Assembly: GCA_024641655.1 (NCBI GenBank)
Contig: JAHECR010000003.1
Location: 1 to 64,000 of the forward strand
Length of the DNA: 64,000 bases
Reading direction: 5' to 3'
Source: Acidimicrobiaceae bacterium
GTDB lineage: Bacteria > Actinomycetota > Acidimicrobiia > Acidimicrobiales > UBA8592
The notes under the pieces were generated by a model. That model was not told the origin of the DNA and did no database searches. It saw only the letters and a list, made by a program, of their open reading frames with translations. The position numbers and the translations under genes were made by a program. Shown here in pieces: positions 8,293-16,477 of the stretch; position 1 is the first letter of the stretch; each line of letters starts with the position of its first letter.

Positions 8293-8354
8293 GTTCGGGC
8301 CACGCGCGGCTTGGGTCGCAGCCGGAACGCTGACAGCTCACCTGGGGTCGACAT
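8289..8354 (-). CDS. Short leader ORF coupled to ade
   Basis: The ATG at 8354 opens a 21-codon frame (MSTPGELSAF...) that ends at a TGA overlapping the ade GTG start (CGTGA). TAACGT sits 6 nt before the ATG, so a leaderless transcript would begin translation here and deliver ribosomes to ade. The peptide is basic near its end and has no recognisable function. It could also be a chance frame. Confidence 0.4.
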   Translation of the reverse strand: MSTPGELSAFRLRPKPRVART

Positions 8355-8360
8355 GGCCCG

Positions 8361-8366
8361 ACGTTA
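8361..8366 (-). promoter_or_regulatory. Candidate -10 element (TAACGT) for the ade leader ORF
   Basis: The hexamer is identical to the one before the heliorhodopsin gene and ends 6 nt before the leader ATG at 8354. Confidence 0.4.
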
Positions 8367-8398
8367 ACCCGTCTCCGCAGCGGCGCCGAGCGGGGTGA

Positions 8399-9157
8399 CT
8401 ACGAGGCGAGGGCGCCCGCGAACACCTGCCATGCGAGCAGGGACTTTGCGACGAAGCTGAGCACGATGTAGCGACGCTCACCGTAGAGGTAGTCGGCCCA
8501 CTTGCCCTTGGCGCGGTACTGCTTCCACTGGACGATCGCGAAACAGTTGAAGAGGATGAACAGCGAGATCACGATCCCGTAGACGAAGCCCGGAACGGTT
8601 GTATCGGCCGGCCCCTTCGGGGCAACGAGGTTGACGGCTACGGCGATCCACGGGATGGCCCCTGCGAAGCACCCGAACCAGAACGGGAGCATGTCGCCAT
8701 CGCCGGGGGTCGTGTAGCGCTCCTGGAGCCACCCGAACAGGATCATGCTCACGTTCACCCCGAACAGGGCGAGCAGCGCGATGTAGTCGGCGGTGCCGTT
8801 GAGCTGGAGGATCACGACGATCATGATCGACGAGGACAACGAGTACTCGACCCAGCGGTACACGTTGATGTGCCGGCTCAGCCCTTCCGCATACTTGGGG
8901 AAGATCTGCGGAGAGCTCACGAAGAAGTGGAAGAAGGCGGACAGGGCCATGAACGCTGCGACCATGTAGCCGATGTTGAGGTCGAACAAGTCCACCGGCT
9001 CGGAGAAATTTCCCGTCCCCGGCGCCTCGGTCAGGTAGGTGGCGCGGACGGGAAGGGCGGCGTCATTCGAGAGCACCAGGATCGCGATCAACGAGCCGAG
9101 ATGCAGGAAGCCGGCCAGTACATTGAGCTTGCGAAGCTTGATCAGCTGGGCATCCAC
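8399..9157 (-). CDS. Heliorhodopsin
   Basis: The 252-residue protein has seven hydrophobic segments. TM7 contains SFVAKSLLAWQVFAG, with K238 as the expected retinal Schiff-base lysine; in the reference heliorhodopsin 48C12 it is K241. TM3 has RWVEYSLSSS, with E104 in the place of the counterion glutamate. The N-terminal DAQLIKLRKLN is typical of the family, whose members have inverted topology and no demonstrated ion pumping in most cases; light sensing or a regulatory role is proposed. No retinal-forming dioxygenase is seen in this window. The GTG start at 9157 follows TAACGT by 6 nt, so the transcript is probably leaderless. Confidence 0.93.
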   Translation of the reverse strand: MDAQLIKLRKLNVLAGFLHLGSLIAILVLSNDAALPVRATYLTEAPGTGNFSEPVDLFDLNIGYMVAAFMALSAFFHFFVSSPQIFPKYAEGLSRHINVYRWVEYSLSSSIMIVVILQLNGTADYIALLALFGVNVSMILFGWLQERYTTPGDGDMLPFWFGCFAGAIPWIAVAVNLVAPKGPADTTVPGFVYGIVISLFILFNCFAIVQWKQYRAKGKWADYLYGERRYIVLSFVAKSLLAWQVFAGALAS

Positions 9158-9163
9158 GACGGC

Positions 9164-9169
9164 ACGTTA
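9164..9169 (-). promoter_or_regulatory. Candidate -10 element (TAACGT) for heliorhodopsin
   Basis: The hexamer ends 6 nt before the GTG at 9157. No -35 hexamer is evident upstream, where the divergent SRPBCC gene has its own TAGGGT. Confidence 0.45.
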
Positions 9170-9190
9170 GCCGAGGCCGTGGAGCGGGCC

Positions 9191-9196
9191 TAGGGT
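9191..9196 (+). promoter_or_regulatory. Candidate -10 element (TAGGGT) for the SRPBCC gene
   Basis: The hexamer ends 6 nt before the ATG at 9203. It lies only about 20 bp from the divergent heliorhodopsin -10, so the two promoters may interfere. Confidence 0.4.
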
Positions 9197-9202
9197 TCAT
9201 CC

Positions 9203-9685
9203 ATGGACAATGCCCAGGAAAATGCGCAGGACGATTCCGAGGACAATCCCTACGAGGTCTCCGTTCACCGGGTGATCCCGGCATCGCCGTCGGAGATCTT
9301 CGCGGTCTTGTCGAACACCGAAGGGCACGTGGCCATCGACGGGAGCGGCACGATCAAGGGCACGATCGAACCGACCCAGCTCCAGCTCGGGTCGAAGTTC
9401 GCGATGAAGATGCGCATCGGCGTGCCCTACCGCATCAAGAACACAGTCGAGGAGTTCGAACAGGACCGGCTGATCGCGTGGCGCCACTTCGGACTGCACC
9501 GCTGGCGATTCCGTCTCGAACCGGCCGAGGGTGGGACCGAGGTGACCGAGACCTTCGACTGGTCGCGGGCTCGCAGCCGAGCGTTCATCGAACGGATGGG
9601 CTACCCCGAGAAGCATCCGGCGAACATGGCCAAGACCCTCGAACGGCTCGAAGCCGAAGTGCTGAGGCGGCGAACCTCTCCCTGA
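9203..9685 (+). CDS. SRPBCC (START-like) ligand-binding protein
   Basis: The 160-residue protein has an acidic N-terminal tail, then YEVSVHRVIPASPSEIFAVLSN, the standard first strand and helix of the Bet v1/SRPBCC fold. Later elements include RLIAWRHF, then GTEVTETFDWS and a long C-terminal helix (MAKTLERLEAEVL). The fold makes a hydrophobic cavity for small ligands. No catalytic residues are recognisable, so the substrate is unknown. The stop codon overlaps the start of the next gene (TGATG), so the two are translationally coupled. Confidence 0.75.
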   Translation: MDNAQENAQDDSEDNPYEVSVHRVIPASPSEIFAVLSNTEGHVAIDGSGTIKGTIEPTQLQLGSKFAMKMRIGVPYRIKNTVEEFEQDRLIAWRHFGLHRWRFRLEPAEGGTEVTETFDWSRARSRAFIERMGYPEKHPANMAKTLERLEAEVLRRRTSP

Positions 9686-10563
9686 TGCGCCGTCGCCACA
9701 TTCCCGTCCTCTCCACGCTCGCGCTCGCTGTGGCCGCAGCCTCCTGTGGCGGCTCGACCCCCGAACCCGCGAACAGCCAACCGGCGACCACCCGGCCGGT
9801 GAGCACCGAATGGTCGTTGGATTTCTCGGGCAGTCCCGCCGCAGCGTTCGGGACCCTCGACGAGGCCGACGTGCTCGAGCTGGTCGGCGCGACCGAGTCG
9901 GCCTTCATCACCGGTGAATCGGAGCTGTCGGTCGAAGCGGGCCAGTACCTCACGGTGCGCTACGCACCGACTGCAGAAGGATCCGACCGGGTCCAGTGGG
10001 CCATCCCGGTCGGCCCGGCCGACGACCTCTGGCTTTCCTACCGGTTCCGTGTCGCCCTCGATTGGGAGGCACGACGCGGCGGCAAGCTGCCGGGCCTGGC
10101 CTCGTACCCGCCGACGTCGGGCGGAGCGAACGACTCGCTTCACTGGTCTGCCCGCATGATGTGGCGGCCGATCGACGACGACCCCACCGACCCGAGCCCA
10201 GAGGCTCATCTCTCGCTCTACGCGTACCACGCCGACAACGCCGGCACCGGCGACTTCGCCGATCTACCGCTCTCGGCGCAGATCAAGCCGGGCACGTGGC
10301 ATCGCGTCGTGCAGCACATCTGGATGAACACGGCACCCTCGTCGCATGACGGCGGCGCCGAGGTCTGGTTCGACGGCGCCAAGCTGCTGGAACGCTCCGA
10401 CTATCGATGGTCGTCGGAGCCGGCGACCCACGCCGTGGGCTGCCTCTTCTTCAGCACCTTCTACGGAGGGAACTCCCCCGACTACGCGCCGCGCTCCACC
10501 ACCTTCATCGACTTCGACGACTTCGTGGTGACCGCAGTGCCAATTGACACGAACGGTTCCTGA
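9685..10563 (+). CDS. Lipoprotein with polysaccharide lyase (PL14-like) fold
   Basis: The 292-residue protein has a signal peptide and a lipobox at AAASCGG, so it is probably anchored outside the membrane. The mature part contains LWLSYRFRVALDWEARRGGK followed by LPGL, then SARMMWRP and HLSLYAYH. These are hallmark stretches of the jelly-roll fold of family 14-like alginate or glucuronan lyases. Late strands include WFDGAKLL and a closing TTFIDFDDFVV. A secreted polysaccharide-binding or -cleaving role is the best guess. The substrate is not predictable, and catalytic residues cannot be assigned with certainty. Confidence 0.6.
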   Translation: MRRRHIPVLSTLALAVAAASCGGSTPEPANSQPATTRPVSTEWSLDFSGSPAAAFGTLDEADVLELVGATESAFITGESELSVEAGQYLTVRYAPTAEGSDRVQWAIPVGPADDLWLSYRFRVALDWEARRGGKLPGLASYPPTSGGANDSLHWSARMMWRPIDDDPTDPSPEAHLSLYAYHADNAGTGDFADLPLSAQIKPGTWHRVVQHIWMNTAPSSHDGGAEVWFDGAKLLERSDYRWSSEPATHAVGCLFFSTFYGGNSPDYAPRSTTFIDFDDFVVTAVPIDTNGS

Positions 10564-10615
10564 TCGCAAACTCGGGCAACGAAATGCGCATTCACTCCAG
10601 GGGGAAGGGGCCACG

Positions 10616-11776
10616 ATGGCCGAAACGAGCGAGCTGCAGCACATCGATTCCGACGGACACATCCTCGAGCATCCCACGGCGATGCCCGACTATGCGCCTG
10701 CGGAGTTCCGCGACCGCATCTGGCACATCGAAACCGACGAGGACGGCCAGGAGTGGCTGAACTACAACGGCGCTCGTACACCGGCCAACGGCATGGCCGC
10801 GGCCGGAACTGCCGGCATGAGCGACGAGGAACGCGCCCGGGCGTTCCGGGGGGAAATGCGCTACACCGAGGTCAGGCCCGCCGCCTACAACGCCAAGGCC
10901 CGTCTCCAGGACATGGACGAGGACGGCATCGATCTGGCTGTGCTGTACCCGACGATGCTGCTCGGCCTGCAGAGCATCACCGACGTGCCCTTCACCGTCG
11001 CGCAGGCTCGCGCCTACAACGACTGGGCGTCCGATCACACCCAGGAGGGCGAGGGTCGGCTCTTCGCTGCGGGCGCGGTCCCCGCGATGCACGCGGTCGG
11101 CGACGTCGCCACCGTCGCCGACGAGATCCGACGAGTCGGCGAGCTCCCCGGCATGGTGTCGGTGTTCATGCGACCGAACCCTGCGGTCGAATGGAAGCCG
11201 TTCAACGACCCCGTCTATGACCCGATCTGGCAGGCCGCGCAAGACACCGGGCTCCCCATCGCGTTCCATCCCTTCCTCGCGCCCGACCTGCCCGGCGCGT
11301 CGCTGGGGCTCCGGCTGCCCGCGGGCGTGCTGTTCTCGCAGGCGCTCGCCAACCCCGTCGACGTGATGGGCTCCATCATGTGGATGACCGCAGGTGGGGT
11401 CTGCGAGCGGTTCCCCGGCGCCAAGTTCATCTTCCTCGAGGCCAACGGCGGCTGGATCGTGCCGTGGCTGGAGCGGCTCGACCACCACTGCAGGAAGTTC
11501 CAGTGGGAGGTGCCAGACCTGTCGCTGCTGCCGTCGGAGTACTTCCGCCGTCAGTGCTGGATCAGCTTCGACCCCGACGAGACGATGCTCGGCTTCACGG
11601 CTCGGTCACCGCTGGTCGGCGCCGACCGGATCATCTGGGCATCGGACTACCCGCACCCCGATGCGAAGTTCCCGGGCGTCACCGAGGAGCTCGCCGAAGC
11701 GCTCGAAGGACTGACCCACGAGCAGATGCGGCAGATCACCAGCGAAAGCGCGAAGGCGCTCTACGGGATCGGCTGA
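10616..11776 (+). CDS. Amidohydrolase-2 family metal-dependent hydrolase
   Basis: The 386-residue TIM-barrel hydrolase begins with the family's first strand as HIDSDGHILEHP, where the usual D-x-H motif supplies metal ligands. Other expected elements are LPIAFHPFLAP, FIFLEANGGW and the C-terminal metal residue region IIWASDYPHPDAKFPG. This group (PF04909) includes decarboxylases and hydrolases of aromatic or lactone substrates, and such genes are abundant in steroid- and aromatic-degrading actinobacteria. The ATG at 10616 has GGGGGAAGGGG upstream and is preferred over the earlier in-frame start at 10544. The DUF1330 gene follows after 3 nt. Confidence 0.85.
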   Translation: MAETSELQHIDSDGHILEHPTAMPDYAPAEFRDRIWHIETDEDGQEWLNYNGARTPANGMAAAGTAGMSDEERARAFRGEMRYTEVRPAAYNAKARLQDMDEDGIDLAVLYPTMLLGLQSITDVPFTVAQARAYNDWASDHTQEGEGRLFAAGAVPAMHAVGDVATVADEIRRVGELPGMVSVFMRPNPAVEWKPFNDPVYDPIWQAAQDTGLPIAFHPFLAPDLPGASLGLRLPAGVLFSQALANPVDVMGSIMWMTAGGVCERFPGAKFIFLEANGGWIVPWLERLDHHCRKFQWEVPDLSLLPSEYFRRQCWISFDPDETMLGFTARSPLVGADRIIWASDYPHPDAKFPGVTEELAEALEGLTHEQMRQITSESAKALYGIG

Positions 11777-11779
11777 ACC

Positions 11780-12064
11780 GTGTCGGTCTACTTCGTCGTG
11801 CAGCAGCAGATCCTCGATCGCGACGGTGTCGACGCCTACACCAACGCTGCGACGGCCGCTCCCTTCACGGGGAGACTGGTCGTCCTCTCCGACGCTGTGA
11901 CACCAGTTGAGGGGGACTGGCACGGGGAACGCCTCGTCATCCTCGAGTTCGAGGACGAAGCAGCGTTTCGCACGTGGTACGACTCCGCCGAGTACCAGGC
12001 CGCGCTCCCCCTCCGCTTGGCGGCGACCGACTCGCGCGCCGCACTCGTCAAGGGCCGCGCCTGA
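11780..12064 (+). CDS. DUF1330 (dimeric alpha-beta barrel) protein
   Basis: The 94-residue protein matches DUF1330: SVYFVVQQQILDRDGVDAY, then GERLVILEFEDEAAFRTWYDS and YQAALPLRLAAT. The fold is a ferredoxin-like dimer often found beside catabolic enzymes. No enzymatic role is established. The GTG start lies 3 nt after the amidohydrolase stop, so the pair is an operon. Confidence 0.85.
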   Translation: MSVYFVVQQQILDRDGVDAYTNAATAAPFTGRLVVLSDAVTPVEGDWHGERLVILEFEDEAAFRTWYDSAEYQAALPLRLAATDSRAALVKGRA

Positions 12065-12142
12065 ATCTGGGCTCTGCGCGCTCGAACCCACTTCGGGTTC
12101 ACCTCGACGGGAGAGGAGCTCGCCGAGAGCCGGAGGGATCCC

Positions 12143-12928
12143 TCACGGCATCGGGGCCCCGGACGAGGCGGCGTACTCCCCCCAGGGAAGCGGGGGGTCC
12201 TTGGGGACGACGGTGACGTCCCAGACCCGCGACGCGCTGGTGAGCACCAATTCGACCGCGTCGGCGATGCAGTCGGGCGTGCACTGTGCCCCGGAGGCGA
12301 CTCCGAGGCCCGTCCAGCGGGCCATGTGGCCGAACGCACCCTCGTCGTACTGGGCTCCGGTGGCCGAGTCTCCCGTGGGACCGACGTAGATCCGCGCGAA
12401 ACCGATCTCGGGGTGCTCCGAACGCCACGTCTCGACCATCCGATTCAACGCCGCCTTCGTCGCGGTGTAGACCCCGATGCCGGGCCAGGCGGTCCCGATG
12501 CTCGACACCGATGAGAGGTACACGACCGATCCCGTCGATCGCTGGAGGTGCGGCAGCGCAGCACGCGTGATCAGGGCGGCGCCCATCACGTTGGTCGCGA
12601 AGGTTCGCTGCCACCACGATGCGTCGGCATCGGCTAGGGCAACCAGTGAGATGGCGCCGGTCGAGTAGACGACATCGTCGAGTCCCCCGAGGCCGGCAAC
12701 GGTGTCCTCGATGAGCTGGGCGCACTGCGCTTCGTCGGTGACGTCGCAGCCCAGTCCGATGGCGATGCTTCCCGCCTGGGCGGCAGCCTCCTCGCAGACC
12801 TCGCGACGCCGGGCGGCGAAGGCGACGTGCGCTCCGGCCGCCGCGAGACGCAGCCCGATGACCCGTCCGATCCCCGCCGAGGCCCCGACGACCAGCACCC
12901 GACGTCCGTCCAGCTCTCTTGCCCCCAT
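12143..12928 (-). CDS. Short-chain dehydrogenase/reductase
   Basis: The 261-residue Rossmann enzyme has the nucleotide-binding motif VVGASAGIGRVIG near residue 14. It also has a CDVTDEAQC acidic loop, an N-A-G-like position changed to YSTGA, the active serine in LSSVSSIG and the YTATK catalytic Tyr-Lys pair. The YSTGA variant of NNAG is unusual but occurs in divergent SDRs. The substrate is unknown. A GAGAGGGTG ribosome binding site precedes the ATG. It faces the amidohydrolase/DUF1330 operon and lies downstream of a DapB-like dehydrogenase on the same strand. Confidence 0.85.
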   Translation of the reverse strand: MGARELDGRRVLVVGASAGIGRVIGLRLAAAGAHVAFAARRREVCEEAAAQAGSIAIGLGCDVTDEAQCAQLIEDTVAGLGGLDDVVYSTGAISLVALADADASWWQRTFATNVMGAALITRAALPHLQRSTGSVVYLSSVSSIGTAWPGIGVYTATKAALNRMVETWRSEHPEIGFARIYVGPTGDSATGAQYDEGAFGHMARWTGLGVASGAQCTPDCIADAVELVLTSASRVWDVTVVPKDPPLPWGEYAASSGAPMP

Positions 12929-13056
12929 GACACCCTCTCGATCGTTGGCTCAACGGACCGTACTGGCCCGGCTCGGTTGTCCGCCAGCGGCTCGCGCTCT
13001 ACGGCGCCGTCGATGGCAGGGGCACCGGATCGACTCCCGGCGCGAGCCGGCGCCGA

Positions 13057-14121
13057 TCAGGTGCGGGCGACCCGACCCCGACCGGTCACCGGAGGCAGGT
13101 CGAAGGTGGAGATCACGCCAGGGTCATGCGCGCACAACGCCGGGATGGAGTTCACCGCACGCATGGCGTTGATGTTGAAACCGCCCGCGAGGTGATCCTC
13201 GCCCTCGCTGAAGCTGAATTCACATTCCAGCCGCGGCGATCCCGCGATCACGAGGCGGTACGCATCGCCCGCGAGTCCCTTGGGCCAATGGGGCGCCTGG
13301 TCGTCGCGGGTTCGGGTGATGTGTTCGACCGCGACTCGGGTCACGCCGTCGACCTTGCCCGCGATCTCGAACCGGAACCCGGCGATGGTGCCCTCGGCGA
13401 TGACCCGACCCTGGTACTCGAAGGCCTCCGGCGCAGGGAGCAGCTCGTAGCGATGCTCCACCGCATCGAGCACGACGTCGAGTTGTGTGGCGATCGAACG
13501 CACGCAGCCCTCCCAGGGCGCCATGCCGGCCGCGTCGACGATGGGCGGCACGACGTCGAGGGGCTGACCGAACCCGCAGATCTCGAAGGAGGTTTCGTCG
13601 CTCTGATCTCCCGAGACGTACGTTGCGAGCTCGTAGAGACGGATCGAGTCGATCCGTTGGGAGCACCCGCTCATGATGACGGGCAGGTAGTCGCTGAAGA
13701 AGCCAGGCTCGATGCCCGTCGACAACAGCGTCGCCCCGCCACCTCTCGCGGCAGCGTCGAGGCGAGCCACCACGTCGGGCCTCGCCGCGGCGGGGTTGAT
13801 GAGCAGACCAAACGCCGTAGTGGCGACATTGATCCCCGATTCGAGGAGGTGCTCGACCTCGCCGAGGGCCGCTTTGAACCGGCCGTGAGTGGTCGGCATA
13901 TAGCAGACAGCGTCGGCTCCGACCGCCACTGCGGCGTCGAGGTCCCGGGTGGCGCGCACCCCGATCGGTGCCAGTCCCGCGAGCTCGCCGGCGTCCCTGT
14001 CGACCTTGTCATCGCCGTGCACCACCAGACCGACGAGCTCGAGCTCGGGATGGCTGAGGATGCCCCGCAACGCATGCGTCCCGGAGAAGCCGGTCCCGTA
14101 GTGGACGACCCGGTACGTCAT
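13057..14121 (-). CDS. DapB-like NAD(P)-dependent amine dehydrogenase family protein
   Basis: The 354-residue protein starts with a Rossmann strand YRVVHYGTGFSGTHALRGIL and LVGLVVHGDDKVDRDAG, the pattern of dihydrodipicolinate reductase N-domains. The remainder resembles the 2,4-diaminopentanoate dehydrogenase-like group common in mycobacteria and acidimicrobia, for example ESGINVATTAFGLLINP and GIEPGFFSDYLP. True DapB is only about 250 residues, so a lysine-pathway role is unlikely. It sits between two SDR genes on the same strand, which suggests a shared catabolic pathway whose substrate cannot be read from the sequence. Confidence 0.7.
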   Translation of the reverse strand: MTYRVVHYGTGFSGTHALRGILSHPELELVGLVVHGDDKVDRDAGELAGLAPIGVRATRDLDAAVAVGADAVCYMPTTHGRFKAALGEVEHLLESGINVATTAFGLLINPAAARPDVVARLDAAARGGGATLLSTGIEPGFFSDYLPVIMSGCSQRIDSIRLYELATYVSGDQSDETSFEICGFGQPLDVVPPIVDAAGMAPWEGCVRSIATQLDVVLDAVEHRYELLPAPEAFEYQGRVIAEGTIAGFRFEIAGKVDGVTRVAVEHITRTRDDQAPHWPKGLAGDAYRLVIAGSPRLECEFSFSEGEDHLAGGFNINAMRAVNSIPALCAHDPGVISTFDLPPVTGRGRVART

Positions 14122-14143
14122 GGCCGATCTCCGGTCCGCGGCT

Positions 14144-14887
14144 TCAACTCATGCCACCGGCAGCGGTCACCACCGAAGCGGTGATGAACGACGCGGCATC
14201 GGACAACAGGAACACCGTCAGGTTCGCGAGCTCCTCGGGGGTGCCGGGTCGACCGATGGGGATCATCTTGCGCATCTGCTCTCGCTGTTCATCGGGCACG
14301 GTCTCGGCGCGAGGGGTGTCGACAATGCCGCAGGCGATCGCGTTCACCCGGATGTTGAGCGGCGCCAGCGCCATGGCGGTCGCTCGCGTGAGCTGGTTGA
14401 GTCCTGCCTTGGATGCGCCGTAGCCGATCATGTCCGGTTGCGGGTTCACCCCGCCGAGGGAGGAGATGTTGACGATCGCCCCGCCCCCTGCGGCGGCCAT
14501 GTCCTCCTTCGCGGCCCACATGGTGAGGAACGGACCGTCGAGGTTCGTGCGGATGAACCGCTGCCAGCGCTGGAACGTCAGCTGATCGTGCGTCAGCAGG
14601 TGGGTGTAGGCCGCGTTGTTGACGAGCAGCTCGATTGGGCCGAGCTCGTCGCGGGTGCGCGCGACCAGTGCCTCGACCGCATCAGGGTCCCCCATGTCCG
14701 CCTGTACCGTGATGGCGCGTCCCCCGCAGCTGCGGACATACGTGGCCACCTCCTCGGCGGCCTCGGTCTGCCCGCGATAGTTGATGGCCACATCGGCGCC
14801 GTCACGGGCCAGCGACTCACAGATCGCGCGGCCGATGCCGCGCGCTCCGCCCGTCACCAGCGCGACCTTGCCGTCGAACTGTCCCAT
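14144..14887 (-). CDS. FabG-like short-chain dehydrogenase/reductase
   Basis: The 247-residue classical SDR has VTGGARGIGRAIC at residues 11-23, NNAAYTH in place of NNAG, the serine in NISSLGG and the YGASK catalytic pair. The C-terminal GTPEELANLTVFLLSDAASF followed by ASVVTAAGG is typical of FabG-type reductases. A strong ribosome binding site (AAAGGAGACGC) precedes the ATG. It is probably the first gene of a run with the DapB-like gene and the second SDR. Substrate is unknown. Confidence 0.88.
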   Translation of the reverse strand: MGQFDGKVALVTGGARGIGRAICESLARDGADVAINYRGQTEAAEEVATYVRSCGGRAITVQADMGDPDAVEALVARTRDELGPIELLVNNAAYTHLLTHDQLTFQRWQRFIRTNLDGPFLTMWAAKEDMAAAGGGAIVNISSLGGVNPQPDMIGYGASKAGLNQLTRATAMALAPLNIRVNAIACGIVDTPRAETVPDEQREQMRKMIPIGRPGTPEELANLTVFLLSDAASFITASVVTAAGGMS

Positions 14888-15049
14888 CTGCGTCTCCTTT
14901 GCGGTCGCTCGCTCTCACGTTCTCACGCACGGCTTGTGCCGGCGTGTCGACAGCATCGCACCCGGGACTGCCGGCCTCAAGACGAGCGCGAGTCGCTACG
15001 GCCTTTCTGCTCTGGTCGTCAAGGGCACCAACGACGCATCATCAGCCTT

Positions 15050-15775
15050 GTGAAGGTCAGACTCGCAGTGTTGGCAGTCGTCGTTGCCCTGGCTGGGGCA
15101 TGCGGCGGCGAGACCGTCGTCAACCCGGGCTCCACTGGTTCCGATGCCGCGTCCACGGCGGGCATCGCGGTCAATGGCGTCGGGGTCGTACTGGGTGCAC
15201 CGGACACGATGACCGTGACGATCGGGGTCCAGGTCACCGCTGACACCGTGGCCGAGGCCACGGAGGTCGCGGCATCGAAGGCCTCGGCGTTGATCGCGGC
15301 GTTGGAGTCGGCGGGGGTGGACGAACACGATGTACAGACTGCGAACTTCTCGATCTACCCGCAGTACGACTACAGCGCGCGCGGCCAACGCCTCGTCGGG
15401 TTCACGGTGGTCAACAGCGTCGTGGCGAAGCTGCGGGCAATCGACGACGCAGGTCGCACGATCGACGCCGCGGTCGCCGCTGGTGGCGACGAGACGATCG
15501 TGCAGGGCATCGGCTTCTCGGTCGAGGACGACGCCACCCGTCTCGAGACGGCCAGAGCAGCTGCCTGGTCCGACGCCAAGGCCAAGGCTCAGCAGCTGGC
15601 CGATCTCGCCGGAGTCGAGCTCGGCGCGGCCATCCGGATCAGCGAGAGTGTCCAGTACAGCAACTTCGACGGGAAAGGTGGCACCGATGCCGACACCGGC
15701 GGTTCCACCCCGATCCAGCCCGGTCAGCTGAGCTCGACCGTGCAGCTGTCGGTGCTGTACGCGATCTCCGGGTAG
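15050..15775 (+). CDS. SIMPL-domain (DUF541) lipoprotein
   Basis: The 241-residue protein starts at GTG. It has a signal peptide with lipobox LAGACGG, so it is probably attached to the outer face of the membrane. The mature part is a SIMPL domain: GIAVNGVGVVLGAPDTMTV, then ASKASALIAALESAGV and VQTANFSIYPQYDY, ending STVQLSVLYAI. The family, named after a kinase-interacting mouse protein, has unclear bacterial functions, with suggestions of oxidative-stress roles. It lies upstream of thioredoxin, but 141 nt separate them. Confidence 0.85.
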   Translation: MKVRLAVLAVVVALAGACGGETVVNPGSTGSDAASTAGIAVNGVGVVLGAPDTMTVTIGVQVTADTVAEATEVAASKASALIAALESAGVDEHDVQTANFSIYPQYDYSARGQRLVGFTVVNSVVAKLRAIDDAGRTIDAAVAAGGDETIVQGIGFSVEDDATRLETARAAAWSDAKAKAQQLADLAGVELGAAIRISESVQYSNFDGKGGTDADTGGSTPIQPGQLSSTVQLSVLYAISG

Positions 15776-15916
15776 CCCGGCGGATTGCGCCTGGCCTTCG
15801 TCGACCCGGTCGGTTGCTCGCCGCCGCGCCCTACCCTCGCAGGCCCGGAGGTCAGCGGTAGTTTCGAGTTCGTGCGGTCGGCGTCTCGTCGACTGCCTCC
15901 GGGAAAGGGCATCACA

Positions 15917-16345
15917 ATGGCGGACGTCGTCACCTGCTCCGCGTGCGGGAAGCGGAACCGGCTGCCCACGAGCGCGAAAGGGCTGCCCCGCTGCGCGGCC
16001 TGCCACGTGTCGCTTCCATGGCTCGTCGAGGCCGACGAGAAGACCTTCGCCGCCGCGGTTTCCACGTCGGTCCCGGTGCTGGTCGATCTGTGGGCGCCGT
16101 GGTGCGGTCCCTGCAAGACCATCGCGCCCGGCGTCGTGCGGGCGGCGAACGAGTTCGCGGGCCGGTTGAAGGTGGTGAAGGTCAACGTCGACGTGGCACC
16201 TGGCGTGTCGGCGAAGTTCGGCGTGCAGGGCATACCGACCCTGCTCGTGCTGCGCGACGGCAAGCCGATCGCCCGCCAGGTGGGCGCACTGCCGGCCGAC
16301 CGGTTGACCGCATGGGTTCGTGGCGCGATCGAGGAGCGCTCCTGA
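15917..16345 (+). CDS. Thioredoxin 2-like protein with N-terminal zinc ribbon
   Basis: The 142-residue protein has a zinc-finger module (CSACGK and CAAC, residues 7-31) followed by a thioredoxin domain with the active site WAPWCGPCKT and cis-proline segment VQGIPTLLVLRDG. This matches TrxC-type thioredoxins, whose extra cysteines bind zinc and tune the redox response to oxidative stress. The ATG at 15917 is chosen because GGGAAAGGG lies upstream and the zinc ribbon starts at once. The in-frame extension to 15785 has no homology. Confidence 0.9.
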   Translation: MADVVTCSACGKRNRLPTSAKGLPRCAACHVSLPWLVEADEKTFAAAVSTSVPVLVDLWAPWCGPCKTIAPGVVRAANEFAGRLKVVKVNVDVAPGVSAKFGVQGIPTLLVLRDGKPIARQVGALPADRLTAWVRGAIEERS

Positions 16346-16477
16346 TCGCTCACCGCCGGAGCGCCGCCACCAGGACCCGCGAGCTGCCAACGGGCGAGGA
16401 CGTGCCGCGGAGGCGAGCGAACCCCGAGCACGTCGTATGCCACTGGTCTCCCTCGGTGGGTTGACCAGTGGGGCGCG

